Positions 18,900 through 28,731 are shown, counted from the first letter of the stretch. The stretch: DNA of 64,000 nucleotides from Sphingomonas sp. TZW2008 (GCF_002117915.1 NZ_BDJB01000008.1:1-64000), one strand, 5' to 3'. The notes: generated from the sequence alone by a model not told the origin. Numbers and translations: made by a program.

Positions 18900-20249
18900 T
18901 CAGCGTGCGTCGCGCGCCGCTGCCAGCGCCCGCTCGCGCGCCTCGCGGTGGCCGATGATCTTCGCCGGATAGGCGTCGGGCCGGCATCCCGCCTCTTCCG
19001 GATCGTGGATCCCCGCGTCGGGCACGTCCTTCAGCTCGGGCACCCAGCGGCGGATATAGTCGCCAGCGTCGAATTTCTCGGACTGCGACAGCGGCGCCAT
19101 GATGCGCGAAAACATATTCGAATCGATTCCCGTCCCCGCGACCCACTGCCAGTTGACCGCGTTGTTGCCGTAATCCGCGTCGACCAGCGTATCCCAGTAC
19201 CAGCGCTCGCCCTCGCGCCAGTCGATCAGCAGGTGCTTGATGAGAAAGCTCGCGGCGATCATGCGGACGCGATTGTGCATCCAGCCGGTGGCCCACAGCT
19301 GCCGCATGCCGGCATCGACGATCGGATAGCCCGTCTGCCCTTTCTGCCACGCGGTCAGGTCATGCTTGGAACGACGCCACTTGAGCTTGTCGAACTTGGG
19401 CCGCCCGTTGGCGTCGGCATAGTCGGGCATGGCGAGGATCACGCCCGACGTGAAATCCCGCCAGGCTAACTCGCGGCGGAACGATTGTACCCCGGCGCTC
19501 CGCCCGTGCAGCGCGTACCACGCCGCGCGCACCGATATCTCGCCATGGTGCAAGTGCGGCGACAGGCGCGACGTTCCCTCCACCGACGGTAGGTTGCGCG
19601 CAGTATCGTAGTCGTCGACCGCCTCGACGAAGGCGTCCAGCGCCTTGCGCGCACCGTCCTCGCCCGGGGACCATTCGATGAACCCTGCCGACCAATCGGG
19701 CTTGGTCGGCAGCAGCTTCCACTCGGCCAGCTCGTCGCTTTTGGGCCATTTCGCCGGCGCCTTGATCGATCGCGGCGCGTCCTGCGGCTCATCTGGCGGT
19801 GCCATCGCCGACAGCGCCTTCCAGAACGACGAGAAGATCTTGAACGGCTTGCCGCTGCCTGTGGTGACGTCCTCGATCGGCTTCAGGTGATTGCCGTCGT
19901 GCAGGCACAGCCTCTCGCCCAGTGCGTCCTCGATCTTCCGCCACCATGGTTCGTAATGGCGCAGCGCGTGAATCCGCTCGGCGCCAACCTCGTCGCACAA
20001 CGCGGACAGGACGTCACCGCTGGCGCCGCGGCGCAGGATCAGGCGGCTGCCCTTGTCCCGCAGCGCTTTGTCAAGTGCCTTCAGGCTATGGTGCAGCCAC
20101 CAGCGCTGTGCGCCACCGATCCGCCACTCGCCCGGCGCCTCGTCGTCGAGGACGTAGACGGGCACCACCTCGCCCGCCTCGACCGCAGCAAGCAGCGCGG
20201 GTTGATCGTGGAGGCGGAGATCCTGGCGGAACCAAAGCAAGGTCGGCAT
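18900..20249 (-). CDS. phrB: Deoxyribodipyrimidine photolyase
   Basis: 449 residues. An N-terminal Rossmann-like antenna domain opens with LLWFRQDLRLHDQPAL. The C-terminal FAD domain has the family signature in MHNRVRMIAASFLIKHLLIDW and the block NNAVNWQWVAGTGIDS. The tryptophans of the electron-transfer chain are plausible in WATGWMHNR and NWQWVAG. It repairs cyclobutane pyrimidine dimers using blue light. A class I CPD photolyase is the best call; a (6-4) photolyase of the FeS-BCP type is unlikely because the four-cysteine motif is absent. Confidence 0.92.
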   Translation of the reverse strand: MPTLLWFRQDLRLHDQPALLAAVEAGEVVPVYVLDDEAPGEWRIGGAQRWWLHHSLKALDKALRDKGSRLILRRGASGDVLSALCDEVGAERIHALRHYEPWWRKIEDALGERLCLHDGNHLKPIEDVTTGSGKPFKIFSSFWKALSAMAPPDEPQDAPRSIKAPAKWPKSDELAEWKLLPTKPDWSAGFIEWSPGEDGARKALDAFVEAVDDYDTARNLPSVEGTSRLSPHLHHGEISVRAAWYALHGRSAGVQSFRRELAWRDFTSGVILAMPDYADANGRPKFDKLKWRRSKHDLTAWQKGQTGYPIVDAGMRQLWATGWMHNRVRMIAASFLIKHLLIDWREGERWYWDTLVDADYGNNAVNWQWVAGTGIDSNMFSRIMAPLSQSEKFDAGDYIRRWVPELKDVPDAGIHDPEEAGCRPDAYPAKIIGHREARERALAAARDAR

Positions 20250-20286
20250 CGCAACATTACGCCGCGTGCCGACCGATGTTCCTGAT

Positions 20287-21321
20287 TCAGATTACGTGCG
20301 GCTGCTTGTCGACCATCCACGTCTGCCCCTTGGCGAGCAGCTTCTGCAGATCGGGCTTCTTACCCTCGCTCACGCGGCGGTTCTGCTCCACTACCGCGCT
20401 CTCGAACGTTGGCGCGGGATCGTCGAAGATCACGCCGAGCGCCATCGGGAAGGCACCGAACGGCATCTCGACCAGCATGTGCGCGAGCCCGCGATTGGTC
20501 TGGTCGTGCACGATCACGCTGGCCGCCTGCCAATCGTTGTCCGCAACGTCGACCACCTTGAGCACCAGCCGCTCGGTATCGAGCGCGAGACCCTTCTTGC
20601 CGCCGTCGAACAGCAGCGGCTTGCCGTGCTCGACCCACAATTGATTGGGGATCGCATTGGGCTTGGCGGCGAACGGCGCGAACACGTCGTCGTTGTAGAC
20701 GATGCAGTTCTGAAAGATCTCGACGAAGCCGGTGCCCTTATGCGCATAGGCCGCCTTGAGCACGGTCGGCAGGTTCTTGTGCACGTCGATCCCGCGCGCG
20801 ACGAACCGCGCGCCGGCGCCGAGCGCGAAGGCGCAGGGGTTGGCTGGGCGATCGACCGAGCCGAACGGCGTCGAGGGCGATTGCGTGCCGACACGGCTGG
20901 TCGGCGAATATTGCCCCTTGGTCAGGCCGTAGATCTCGTTGTTGAACAGCAGCACCTGGCAATCGAGGTTGCGGCGGATGAGGTGCATCGTGTGGTTGCC
21001 GCCGATCGACAGCGCGTCGCCGTCACCGGTAATGATCCACACGTCGAGCTCGGGATTGGCGAGCTTGACGCCCGTCGCCACCGCCGGCGCGCGGCCGTGG
21101 ATCGTGTGGAAACCGTAGGTCTCCATGTAATAAGGGAAACGCGACGAGCAGCCGATGCCGCTGACGAACACGGTGTTCTCGGGGCGCGCCCCGATCTCCG
21201 GCATCGTGCGCTGAACCGCCTTCAGGATCGCGTAATCGCCGCAACCCGGGCACCAGCGGACTTCCTGATCGGTCTCCCAATCCTTCGGGAGCGACTTCTT
21301 GACGGGCGTCATGTCGTTCAT
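20287..21321 (-). CDS. korB: 2-oxoacid:ferredoxin oxidoreductase, beta subunit
   Basis: 344 residues from the ATG giving MNDMTPVKKS. The CPGCGDY motif (about residues 24-30) supplies iron-sulfur ligands. The thiamine diphosphate motif runs from GDGDALSIGGNHTMHLIRRN to the NN of LLFNNEIYG. Residue pattern and partner gene match the 2-oxoglutarate:ferredoxin oxidoreductase (KGOR) class. It decarboxylates 2-oxoglutarate to succinyl-CoA while reducing ferredoxin. It is second in the korA-korB operon, with 60 bases between the genes. Confidence 0.9.
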   Translation of the reverse strand: MNDMTPVKKSLPKDWETDQEVRWCPGCGDYAILKAVQRTMPEIGARPENTVFVSGIGCSSRFPYYMETYGFHTIHGRAPAVATGVKLANPELDVWIITGDGDALSIGGNHTMHLIRRNLDCQVLLFNNEIYGLTKGQYSPTSRVGTQSPSTPFGSVDRPANPCAFALGAGARFVARGIDVHKNLPTVLKAAYAHKGTGFVEIFQNCIVYNDDVFAPFAAKPNAIPNQLWVEHGKPLLFDGGKKGLALDTERLVLKVVDVADNDWQAASVIVHDQTNRGLAHMLVEMPFGAFPMALGVIFDDPAPTFESAVVEQNRRVSEGKKPDLQKLLAKGQTWMVDKQPHVI

Positions 21322-21381
21322 GATGCGGCCTTCACTGCGAGAAAATTGAAATGGGGGAACGAGAGCACGGACAGACGGCAA

Positions 21382-23364
21382 TCACGCCGATTGCGGCGAC
21401 GTCGCCTCGCGCAGCGAGCCATCGTCGTGCCCCTGCTCCGATCCAGGCAGCTGCGTCGTATCGACCGGCACATCGCCGCCCTCATTGCCCTCGATTCCGT
21501 CGAAATAAGTCGCGATCGCTTCCTCGATCTCGACGATGCGGAACGGCTGGCCGGACACCTTGTTGAGCGGCTTGGCATCAACCAGGAACTGGTCGCGCAG
21601 CACCGTCTTGAGCTGCCCGGTGTTCATCTCGGGCACCAGCACATGCTCGTAGCTCTTGAGCAGCGCGCCGAGATTCGCCGGCATCGGCCAGATGTGCCGC
21701 AGGTGGATGTGACTCACGTCATAGCCGCGCCGCCGCATCCGCCGCACCGCCTGGTGGATCGGCCCGAAGGTCGAACCCCAGCCGACAACGGCAAGCTTGC
21801 CGCCCGCCTCGCCCGCCTCAACCTGCTGGTCGGGCACCGCGATGTTGGCGATCTTCGCGCGGCGCGCCTCGGTCATCGCCTGATGGTTGGCGGGCGAATA
21901 GTCGATGTTGCCCGTGCCGACCGCCTTCTCGATCCCGCCGATGCGGTGCAGCAGCCCCGGCGTGCCCGGCTTCACCCACGGCCGCGCGCCGACCGCGTCG
22001 CGGCCGAACGGCTTGAACCCGTCCGCCGGCACCTCCTCGAGATACTTCTTCGGGAATGGCTCGAGCGTATCGACGTCGGGCACCTTCCACGGCTCGGCCG
22101 CGTTCTGGATATAGCCGTCGGTCAGCAGCATCACGGGCGTCATGTACGTCGTCGCGATGCGCACCGCTTCGATCGCGACCTCGAAGCAATCCGAGGCCGA
22201 ACGTGCAGCGATGACCGGCACCGGCGCGTCGCCGTTGCGGCCATACACCGCCTGGTAGAGGTCCGACTGCTCGGTCTTGGTCGGCAGCCCGGTCGACGGC
22301 CCGCCGCGCTGCGCGTTGACGATGACGAGCGGCAACTCGGTCATGATCGCCAGCCCGATCGCCTCGGTCTTGAGCGCGATGCCCGGCCCCGACGACGAGG
22401 TGACGCCGAGCTGCCCGGCGTAGCTCGCGCCGATCGCCGAGGCGATCGCAGCGATCTCGTCCTCCGCCTGGAAGGTCGTGACGCCATATTCCTTGAGCCG
22501 CGACAGTGCGTGAAGGATCGCCGACGCCGGCGTGATCGGATAGCCGCCGAAGAACATCGGCAGGTCGGCCAGCTGCGTGCCGGCGACGAGGCCAAGGCTG
22601 ATCGCGTCCGCCCCGGTCACCGTGCGGTATAGGCCAGGCTCAGCCGGCGCGGCGGGCAGCGCGTGCTGTTTCATCGGCCCGGCGAGCTCGGCCGTCTCGC
22701 CATAGGCATGCCCGGCATTGAGCGCGGCGATATTGGCTTCGGCGAGCGTCGGCGCCTTGGCGAACTTGTTCTTCAGCCAATCGATCAGCGGCTGGCGATC
22801 GCGGTCGAACATCCAAAGCGCAAGTCCGAGCGTCCACATGTTCTTGCAGCGCAGCGCGTCCTTGTTGCCAAGGCCGAAGGGCTTCACCGCGTCGACGGTC
22901 AGCTGCGAGATGTTGAGCCGGATGACCTGCCACTTGGCGAGGCTGCCGTCGTCGAGCGGGTTGGCGTCATACTTCGCCTTCGCGAGGTTACGCTCGTTGA
23001 ACTCGCCCTCGTCGGCGATCACCAACCCGCCCGGGCGCAGCGCCTGGACGTTGGTCTTGAGCGCCGCCGGGTTCATCGCGACGAGGACGTCGAGATCGTC
23101 GCCAGCGGTCTCGATCTGCGTCGAGCCGAAGTTGATCTGGAACGCGCTGACGCCGAAGAGCGTGCCGAGCGGCGCACGAATCTCGGCCGGGAAATCGGGG
23201 AAGGTCGCAAGGTCGTTGCCGGCGAGCGCGGTCGACAGCGTGAACTGCCCGCCGGTCAGCTGCATACCGTCGCCCGAGTCCCCGGCGAAGCGGACGACCA
23301 TCGATTCAGCGGGCGGATTGGCGGACGCGTCGATCGGCGTCACTTCATGCGCGGCAGTCGCCAT
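21382..23364 (-). CDS. korA: 2-oxoacid:ferredoxin oxidoreductase, gamma-alpha fusion subunit
   Basis: 660 residues. Residues 10-200 form the gamma domain (VVRFAGDSGDGMQLTGG). The remainder is the alpha subunit, with the pyrimidine-binding domain (GNDLATF... then FFGGYPITPASAILHALSRL) and the C-terminal domain II. A fused gamma-alpha arrangement is usual for the two-subunit, oxygen-tolerant enzyme type of aerobic bacteria. With KorB it links 2-oxoacid oxidation to ferredoxin reduction and can replace or bypass 2-oxoglutarate dehydrogenase. It starts 34 bases downstream of the HDAC-like gene on the same strand, so it could be read from that promoter. Confidence 0.9.
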   Translation of the reverse strand: MATAAHEVTPIDASANPPAESMVVRFAGDSGDGMQLTGGQFTLSTALAGNDLATFPDFPAEIRAPLGTLFGVSAFQINFGSTQIETAGDDLDVLVAMNPAALKTNVQALRPGGLVIADEGEFNERNLAKAKYDANPLDDGSLAKWQVIRLNISQLTVDAVKPFGLGNKDALRCKNMWTLGLALWMFDRDRQPLIDWLKNKFAKAPTLAEANIAALNAGHAYGETAELAGPMKQHALPAAPAEPGLYRTVTGADAISLGLVAGTQLADLPMFFGGYPITPASAILHALSRLKEYGVTTFQAEDEIAAIASAIGASYAGQLGVTSSSGPGIALKTEAIGLAIMTELPLVIVNAQRGGPSTGLPTKTEQSDLYQAVYGRNGDAPVPVIAARSASDCFEVAIEAVRIATTYMTPVMLLTDGYIQNAAEPWKVPDVDTLEPFPKKYLEEVPADGFKPFGRDAVGARPWVKPGTPGLLHRIGGIEKAVGTGNIDYSPANHQAMTEARRAKIANIAVPDQQVEAGEAGGKLAVVGWGSTFGPIHQAVRRMRRRGYDVSHIHLRHIWPMPANLGALLKSYEHVLVPEMNTGQLKTVLRDQFLVDAKPLNKVSGQPFRIVEIEEAIATYFDGIEGNEGGDVPVDTTQLPGSEQGHDDGSLREATSPQSA

Positions 23365-23398
23365 ATGTCTTCCTGCAATTCCCTAGACGAGGCGCTCT

Positions 23399-24349
23399 CT
23401 ATGCCGGCGGCGCCTGCGCCTCCAACGTAGAATGATCGTGCCCCGGTGCAACCCACGCTTTTTCGTACGCTTCGCCGATCCGCAGGATGACGTCGACGTG
23501 GCGTTGCGCGATCGCCACCACATCATCGCCATAGCCGCCGCCGACGGTGCTCGCGATCGGCACCCCGCGCTCGAGCGCAAGCTCGACCACAATGCCGTCG
23601 CGCTGCGCAAGGCCACCGTCGCTCAGCGCCAGCCGCCCGAGCCGATCGCCGGCATAGGGATCGACCCCGCCCTGATAGAGGATGAGGTCGGGATCGAACT
23701 CGGCAATCATGGGCGTCAGACTGTCGCGTAACGCCGCGCAATAGTCATCGTCGCCGATCCCATCCGCCAGCGCCACGTCGAGCGTCGATCGTGCCTTGCG
23801 CGCCGGAAAGTTCTTCGCCGCATGGATCGAATAGGTCGCAATGTCGGGAAAGCCTGCGGTCAGCGCGGCTGTGCCGTCGCCCTGGTGAACGTCGACATCG
23901 ACGATCAACACCCGCCGCCCCTCCTGCGCCAGCCTAATCGCCGCCACCGCAAGATCGTTGAACACGCAATAGCCCGCCCCCGTATCGGCGAGCGCGTGGT
24001 GGCTGCCCCCCGCCGTATTCGCGGCGAACCCGTGCCGCAGCGCAAGCTGCGCCGCGCGATACGTGCCGCCGGGCACCACCTGCGCGCGGCGCGCCACGAC
24101 CGGCGCGACGGGAAAGCCGATCCGCCGCGCCTTCTCGGCCGGCACGCGCGCCTCGATCACCTCCGCGACATAATCGGCATCATGCGCCGCCTCCAGCCAC
24201 GCGCGCGGCGCAGGCTCGGGCACGTGCCACGCGATCCGCTCGCCCTCTTCGCGCAGCAAATCGCGGATCGCCCCGTTCTTGCCCCAGCGATAGGTCGAAC
24301 GCGCCGGCGCCTCGGTGACGTAATCGGGGTGATGGACGACATGGATCAT
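23399..24349 (-). CDS. Histone deacetylase-like amidohydrolase
   Basis: 316 residues from the ATG giving MIHVVHHPDYV. The catalytic His pair is in GGSHHALADTGAGYC, and zinc ligands are in VDVDVHQGDGTAAL (Asp-x-His). A further Asp occurs in YQGGVDPYAGDRLG. This set marks an active zinc-dependent deacetylase of the arginase/HDAC fold. Bacterial members act on acetylated polyamines, acetoin-related compounds or other small amides; the physiological substrate is unknown here. It is divergent from the esterase gene with 43 bases between the starts, so the promoters overlap. Confidence 0.88.
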   Translation of the reverse strand: MIHVVHHPDYVTEAPARSTYRWGKNGAIRDLLREEGERIAWHVPEPAPRAWLEAAHDADYVAEVIEARVPAEKARRIGFPVAPVVARRAQVVPGGTYRAAQLALRHGFAANTAGGSHHALADTGAGYCVFNDLAVAAIRLAQEGRRVLIVDVDVHQGDGTAALTAGFPDIATYSIHAAKNFPARKARSTLDVALADGIGDDDYCAALRDSLTPMIAEFDPDLILYQGGVDPYAGDRLGRLALSDGGLAQRDGIVVELALERGVPIASTVGGGYGDDVVAIAQRHVDVILRIGEAYEKAWVAPGHDHSTLEAQAPPA

Positions 24350-24392
24350 CTGCGCCAAGATAGGTAGCAAAAGCGAACGTTAGGAGAACCGC

Positions 24393-25418
24393 ATGACCGA
24401 TACGCTGATCCACGACGACCAGAAGCAGACGCCCGCCGCCGCCGCCGATCCCTATGTCCGCCCCGACGTGCGCGGCTTCCTCGATTATCTCAACAGCGTC
24501 CCCGGCCCCAAAACGCACGAGGGCACCGCAGAGGCGGCGCGTGCGATGTACCTCGCGATGAAGGACATTGCGGATCCCCCGATCGGCACCCTCGGCACGG
24601 TCAAGGATTTCACCATCCCTGGCCCCGCGGGCGATATCCCGGCGCGCCTGTTCGATCCCCGCGAGAGCCGCGAGCCCGGCCCCGTCGTCGTCTTCTTCCA
24701 TGGCGGCGGTTTCGTCATCGGTAACATCGATACGCACGCGAGCTTCACCGCGGAGATGGCGCGGCAGCTCGATCTGCCCGTCGTATCGGTCGACTACCGC
24801 CTCGCGCCCGAGGCCAAATGGCCGGCTGCACCGGAAGATTGCGAGGCCGCCGCGCGCTGGGTCGCGTCGAACCCGGCCGAGCTCGGCCGCCGTGCCACCG
24901 GCCTCATCCTGTCGGGCGACAGTGCCGGCGGCACGTTGACGATCACCACCACGATGGCGCTGCGCGATACGCCTGCCGACGTGCCGGTGATCGTCCAGGC
25001 GCCGATCTATCCGGCCGCCGACATGAACAAGGAATATCCTTCGTTCGACGACTTCGCCGAGGGCTTTCTGCTGACGCGAGACACGATGACGTGGTTCGCC
25101 GACCATTATCAGGCCGATTACACGCACTTCCGCGGCTCGCCGATGGTCGGCAGCCTCGTCGGCCTGCCCCCCGCGGTGATCATCACCGCCAGCCTCGATC
25201 CGATCCGCGATCAAGGCCGCGCCTATGCTGCAGCGCTCGTCCTCGCCGGCGTGCCGGTGACGTATCGCGAGGCGGTCGGCAACGTCCACGGCTTCATCAC
25301 GCTGCGCCAGGCGGTGCCGTCGAGCGCCGGCGACGTCGCCGGTTACCTCGCCGCGTTGAAGGCCGTCATCGTCGAGGCGGAAGGCGCCCGCGTCATGAAG
25401 CAGGCCGCCGGCGCGTAA
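24393..25418 (+). CDS. Alpha/beta hydrolase, hormone-sensitive lipase family
   Basis: 341 residues. The oxyanion motif is HGGG at 103-106, and the nucleophile elbow is GDSAGG with Ser at 177. The acid lies in ASLDPIRDQG and the His in NVHGF, completing the triad. The long N-terminal cap (about 90 residues) is typical. It is a cytoplasmic carboxylesterase for short acyl esters; the natural substrate is unknown. It begins with a good ribosome site (GGAGAA, 24381-24386) and ends 14 bases before a strong hairpin. Confidence 0.88.
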   Translation: MTDTLIHDDQKQTPAAAADPYVRPDVRGFLDYLNSVPGPKTHEGTAEAARAMYLAMKDIADPPIGTLGTVKDFTIPGPAGDIPARLFDPRESREPGPVVVFFHGGGFVIGNIDTHASFTAEMARQLDLPVVSVDYRLAPEAKWPAAPEDCEAAARWVASNPAELGRRATGLILSGDSAGGTLTITTTMALRDTPADVPVIVQAPIYPAADMNKEYPSFDDFAEGFLLTRDTMTWFADHYQADYTHFRGSPMVGSLVGLPPAVIITASLDPIRDQGRAYAAALVLAGVPVTYREAVGNVHGFITLRQAVPSSAGDVAGYLAALKAVIVEAEGARVMKQAAGA

Positions 25419-25432
25419 CCGACAACGAAAAA

Positions 25433-25460
25433 GGGGCCGGAACATCGCTGTTCCGGCCCC
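25433..25460 (-). terminator. Rho-independent terminator of the TonB-dependent receptor gene
   Basis: A perfect 11-bp stem GGGGCCGGAAC / GTTCCGGCCCC with a six-base loop. On the minus strand it is followed by TTTTTCGTT, so it ends the receptor message. On the plus strand no T-run follows, although the stem may also slow transcription from the convergent esterase gene. Confidence 0.85.
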
Positions 25461-25481
25461 TATCCGTCTCGTCTCGTCCGA

Positions 25482-28400
25482 TCAGAAGATCGAGTCGAGT
25501 GCGATCCGTGCCCCGGCATAGAAGTACCGTCCGATCGGCGCGTAAGGGATACGCACACTCGCGACGTCGCCCACCTCGTCGGTCAGGTTGTTGACGCCGA
25601 GGTAGAAGTTGAACTTCTCGCCCGCCGCGATCGACGCCTGCAAGTCATGCTCCCACCGCTCGCGGTAGAAGAGGTACTTGGCCTCCGCGATATCGGGATT
25701 GGCGCGCACCTGATCCTCGGTGAACCGCCGCAGCTTACTGAAATAGTTGAGCCCGTAGTTCAGCGTCACCGGGCCCTTCGTCCACGTCAGATCGAACGTC
25801 CCGCTGTAGCGCGGCGCGAAGCGATTGTCGGCGGACAGCAGCTCGTTCTCGCGATCGGCGCCCGGCGTCGGCACGAAGTCGAGCCGATCGAGATAGTTGC
25901 CGACGAGCTTGAAGTTGAACAGTCCGACCTGGCCGGCATCCAGCCGGTAGTTGGCGGTCACGTCCAGCCCCTGCGTGCGGAACGCCGCTACGTTCTGCGG
26001 ACCGACGAAATAGTCGCTGACGTAGCCCGTGCCTGCCGCCCGCGAGATATTCGAGCAATAGACGTTCTCGAGCGTCGGCTGATCGACGCACAGCTCGACG
26101 AGCTGCTGCGCGGTTGGCGTGTTGATCGCGTCGCGCAGCTTGATGTTGAACCAGTCCGCCGTGATTTGCAGCCCGGGAATGAAGCGCGGCTGCAGCACCA
26201 CGCCCGCGGTCCACGTCTTCGCCGTTTCCTGACCCAAGTCGTTATTGCCGCCGCTGCGCCCCGGCAGGCTAGCCGTCGCCTGCGGGTCGCTCGTCGGGCT
26301 GAACGACGCAATCTGTGCCGCGCTAAGGCCCGCCGCAGTCAGCGCCGCGCGGCAGTTCGCCACGCGATACTGTGTACCCTCAGGCAGGTTCTCGGGATCG
26401 CACGGATCGTCGATGAACGAGAAGGCGCCATTCTGCGGCGCGAACAGCTCGGTCACGTTGGGGGCGCGGACCGCCTCCGAATAACCGCCACGGAAGCGGA
26501 CGTCGCGCACCGGCGCATAGATTCCGCTGACCTGCCACGTCGTCGTGCTGCCGATCGTCGAATAGTCGGAGAAGCGGATCGCGGCGTTGAATTCCAGCGT
26601 CTCGGCGAACGGCAGGTCGCGCAGCAGCGGCACGCGAAGTTCTCCGAACGCTTCCTTCACGTTGAAGCTGCCGCGCTCGGGTAGGATCTGCGCGAGGTCG
26701 GCGAGTGCGCCGGCCTGTGCCAGTGGGTCGGAGACGAACCGGCTGCTCTCCTTGCGGTATTCCCCGCCCACCGCGAAGCCGATCGGACCACCCGGCAGCT
26801 CGAAGAACCGCCCGAAGTCGCCCGAGATCGACGCTGACGCGACGTGCTGCTGCACGCGATAGGTGTTGATCAGATCGGCGTTGATGAACGCAAGCGACGC
26901 CGCACTCGCCATGCCCTCGCCGAGGATATTAAGCGGCTGGCATCCGCCCGCGGCGCCCGGGGTGAAGGTGGTTGCCGGTGCATCGAAGTTGTTCGGATCG
27001 ATGTTCGCTGCCGGATTGAGCGTCGAGCGGCAGACGATCTGCCCCGTCGCCGGATCGCGCACCGCATCGAGCGCCGCGAAATAGCGGTCGGCGATCCGGT
27101 AGTTCGTGCTCAGGAACCGGCTATCGGTGCGGCCGTAGACGTACGACGCCTCGTAGCGCGCGTGATCGCCGATCCGCCCGTCGGCGCCGACGACCGCGCG
27201 GTACGTCTCGCGCTTGTTCGATTCGCCGCGCACGCCGAAATCGAAATTGTCGCGCGAGACCAGCGCCCCCGCCGTCGCCGCCCCGCCGAAGCGGTCGATC
27301 AGATAGGCGTTGTCCGGCGCGAGATAGGTAAAGAAGTCGAAGCTCGGCTGCGCGACGCTGAAGCTCTTGGTGTTGGTGTACTTGCCCTGGGCGAACAGCC
27401 GCAGCGCCGGCGACACCTCGAAGCTCGTTAGCAGGTTCACGTTATGGATGCGATTCTTCGGCTGGAGATCGCCCTGATAACCAGCGGTCGGCGTCGAATC
27501 GCCGCCCTGCGTCAGCCCGCCCGACCCCGGCAGCAGCAGCCCGCGATCGTAGACCTTGCCCGATCCGGTGAAGTCGGGCGTGCCCGTGAATCCAAGCTCG
27601 CCCGTCTCGGGATCGACCACCTGGCGGATGTTCACCGCGCCGTCGCGCGAACTGTCGGCGTAGCGCAGATTGTTGCGCAGCGTGAAGTCAGGCGCGTTGG
27701 GATCGTCAGGGAAATCGTTCGGATCGCGCACCAGCCCGAACGCGAAGTTCGGATCACCGGTGCGCGAGCGCCGGAAGCTGCTGAGGCGATCGTCGTCGCG
27801 AAACTCGTACGACAGCGCGACATTACCGCGCCCGCTCGCGAAGTTCTTGCCCGCCGTCAGCGACAGGAACCGGTTCCCCGCGTCGCCCTTCTCCGAAATG
27901 CCCGTCTGCGCTCGCGCCAGCAGCCCTTCGAAATCACGCTTCAGCACGAAGTTGACGACACCCGACACGCCATCGGCGCCATAGACCGCCGAGGCACCGC
28001 CGGTCGTCACGTCGATCCGCTCGATCAGATCGACCGGGATGGTGTTGATGTCGACCGCCGCCGAGCCGGGCAGCCCCGCGACGTGGCGCCGTCCGTCGAC
28101 CAGCACCAGCGTGCGGTCGGTGCCGAGATTGCGCAGGTTGAGGAGGTTGGTGCCCGTGCCGCCCAACGTGCTCGTCGACCCGGACTGCGTGCCACTCGTC
28201 GCGGAGCTCAGCAGCGCCGGGTTCTGCGACAGAAAGTCGGTGACATTGACGCGGCCCGACTGCTGCAGCGTCACCGCCGAGAAGGATGTGACAGGCGACG
28301 GCGCATCGACTTCGGGCCGCCGAATGCGCGAGCCGGTAACGACGATCTCGCCGCTGTCCGCCGCATCGTCGGTAACGGTGGACGCATTGCCGGCGGTCGG

Positions 28401-28511
28401 CACCTCAGGCTTGTTCGATTGCACGGTCGGCTCGACCTGCGCGGCGGCGGGCAGCGCGGCCGCGCCGGCAAGCAGCGTGGTGGCGAGAAGCGAAAGGCGT
28501 AAGCTGTTCAT
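25482..28511 (-). CDS. TonB-dependent outer-membrane receptor
   Basis: 1009 residues. A signal peptide ends near ALPAAAQ (about residue 25). The plug domain begins with the TonB-box-like GEIVVTGSRIRRP (about 54-66) and continues with the LxxLRNLGTDRTLVLVDGRR signature. The rest is a 22-strand barrel ending in a C-terminal aromatic residue (Phe). Size and plug sequence match the large receptor class abundant in sphingomonads, used for carbohydrates, peptides or other large nutrients rather than classical siderophores. No adjacent sigma/anti-sigma pair or catabolic cluster betrays the ligand. It would be energised by a TonB-ExbBD system such as the one at 30739-33279. Confidence 0.92.
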   Translation of the reverse strand: MNSLRLSLLATTLLAGAAALPAAAQVEPTVQSNKPEVPTAGNASTVTDDAADSGEIVVTGSRIRRPEVDAPSPVTSFSAVTLQQSGRVNVTDFLSQNPALLSSATSGTQSGSTSTLGGTGTNLLNLRNLGTDRTLVLVDGRRHVAGLPGSAAVDINTIPVDLIERIDVTTGGASAVYGADGVSGVVNFVLKRDFEGLLARAQTGISEKGDAGNRFLSLTAGKNFASGRGNVALSYEFRDDDRLSSFRRSRTGDPNFAFGLVRDPNDFPDDPNAPDFTLRNNLRYADSSRDGAVNIRQVVDPETGELGFTGTPDFTGSGKVYDRGLLLPGSGGLTQGGDSTPTAGYQGDLQPKNRIHNVNLLTSFEVSPALRLFAQGKYTNTKSFSVAQPSFDFFTYLAPDNAYLIDRFGGAATAGALVSRDNFDFGVRGESNKRETYRAVVGADGRIGDHARYEASYVYGRTDSRFLSTNYRIADRYFAALDAVRDPATGQIVCRSTLNPAANIDPNNFDAPATTFTPGAAGGCQPLNILGEGMASAASLAFINADLINTYRVQQHVASASISGDFGRFFELPGGPIGFAVGGEYRKESSRFVSDPLAQAGALADLAQILPERGSFNVKEAFGELRVPLLRDLPFAETLEFNAAIRFSDYSTIGSTTTWQVSGIYAPVRDVRFRGGYSEAVRAPNVTELFAPQNGAFSFIDDPCDPENLPEGTQYRVANCRAALTAAGLSAAQIASFSPTSDPQATASLPGRSGGNNDLGQETAKTWTAGVVLQPRFIPGLQITADWFNIKLRDAINTPTAQQLVELCVDQPTLENVYCSNISRAAGTGYVSDYFVGPQNVAAFRTQGLDVTANYRLDAGQVGLFNFKLVGNYLDRLDFVPTPGADRENELLSADNRFAPRYSGTFDLTWTKGPVTLNYGLNYFSKLRRFTEDQVRANPDIAEAKYLFYRERWEHDLQASIAAGEKFNFYLGVNNLTDEVGDVASVRIPYAPIGRYFYAGARIALDSIF

Positions 28512-28661
28512 CTACGGACCCTTTATGCATGGCGTCTGCGACGCTCTTGCTTTTCGGATCGCTCGTTCACGTCTTTAAACTAGGGATGCAAGCCTGACCT
28601 ACCTCGGTTCGCCGCAAGCGCTGTCAGCTGTCACAATTTCGCAACACGGCTGCGAAACGAC

Positions 28662-28697
28662 GGCGGCGGCCGCTCCGTTACCGGAGCGACCGCCGCC
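28662..28697 (-). terminator. Hairpin terminator downstream of ahcY
   Basis: A 16-bp GC-rich stem with one mismatch (GGCGGCGGCCGCTCCG with CGGAGCGACCGCCGCC) and a four-base loop, placed 34 bases after the ahcY stop. Only a weak T-rich stretch follows on the minus strand. Confidence 0.7.
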
Positions 28698-28731
28698 TCG
28701 TTCGATCAAACGGCCTTCAAACAGGCGTCGA

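Noticed and set aside
20266..22632. Long open reading frame on the plus strand opposite korA and korB (788 codons)
   Set aside because: It is antisense to two genes with full catalytic motifs; the product is Arg/His/Leu-rich with no domain. Such long antisense frames are common in high-GC DNA.
26844..28502. Plus-strand open frames opposite the TonB-dependent receptor
   Set aside because: Arg-rich products without motifs, mirroring the third-position GC of the receptor gene.
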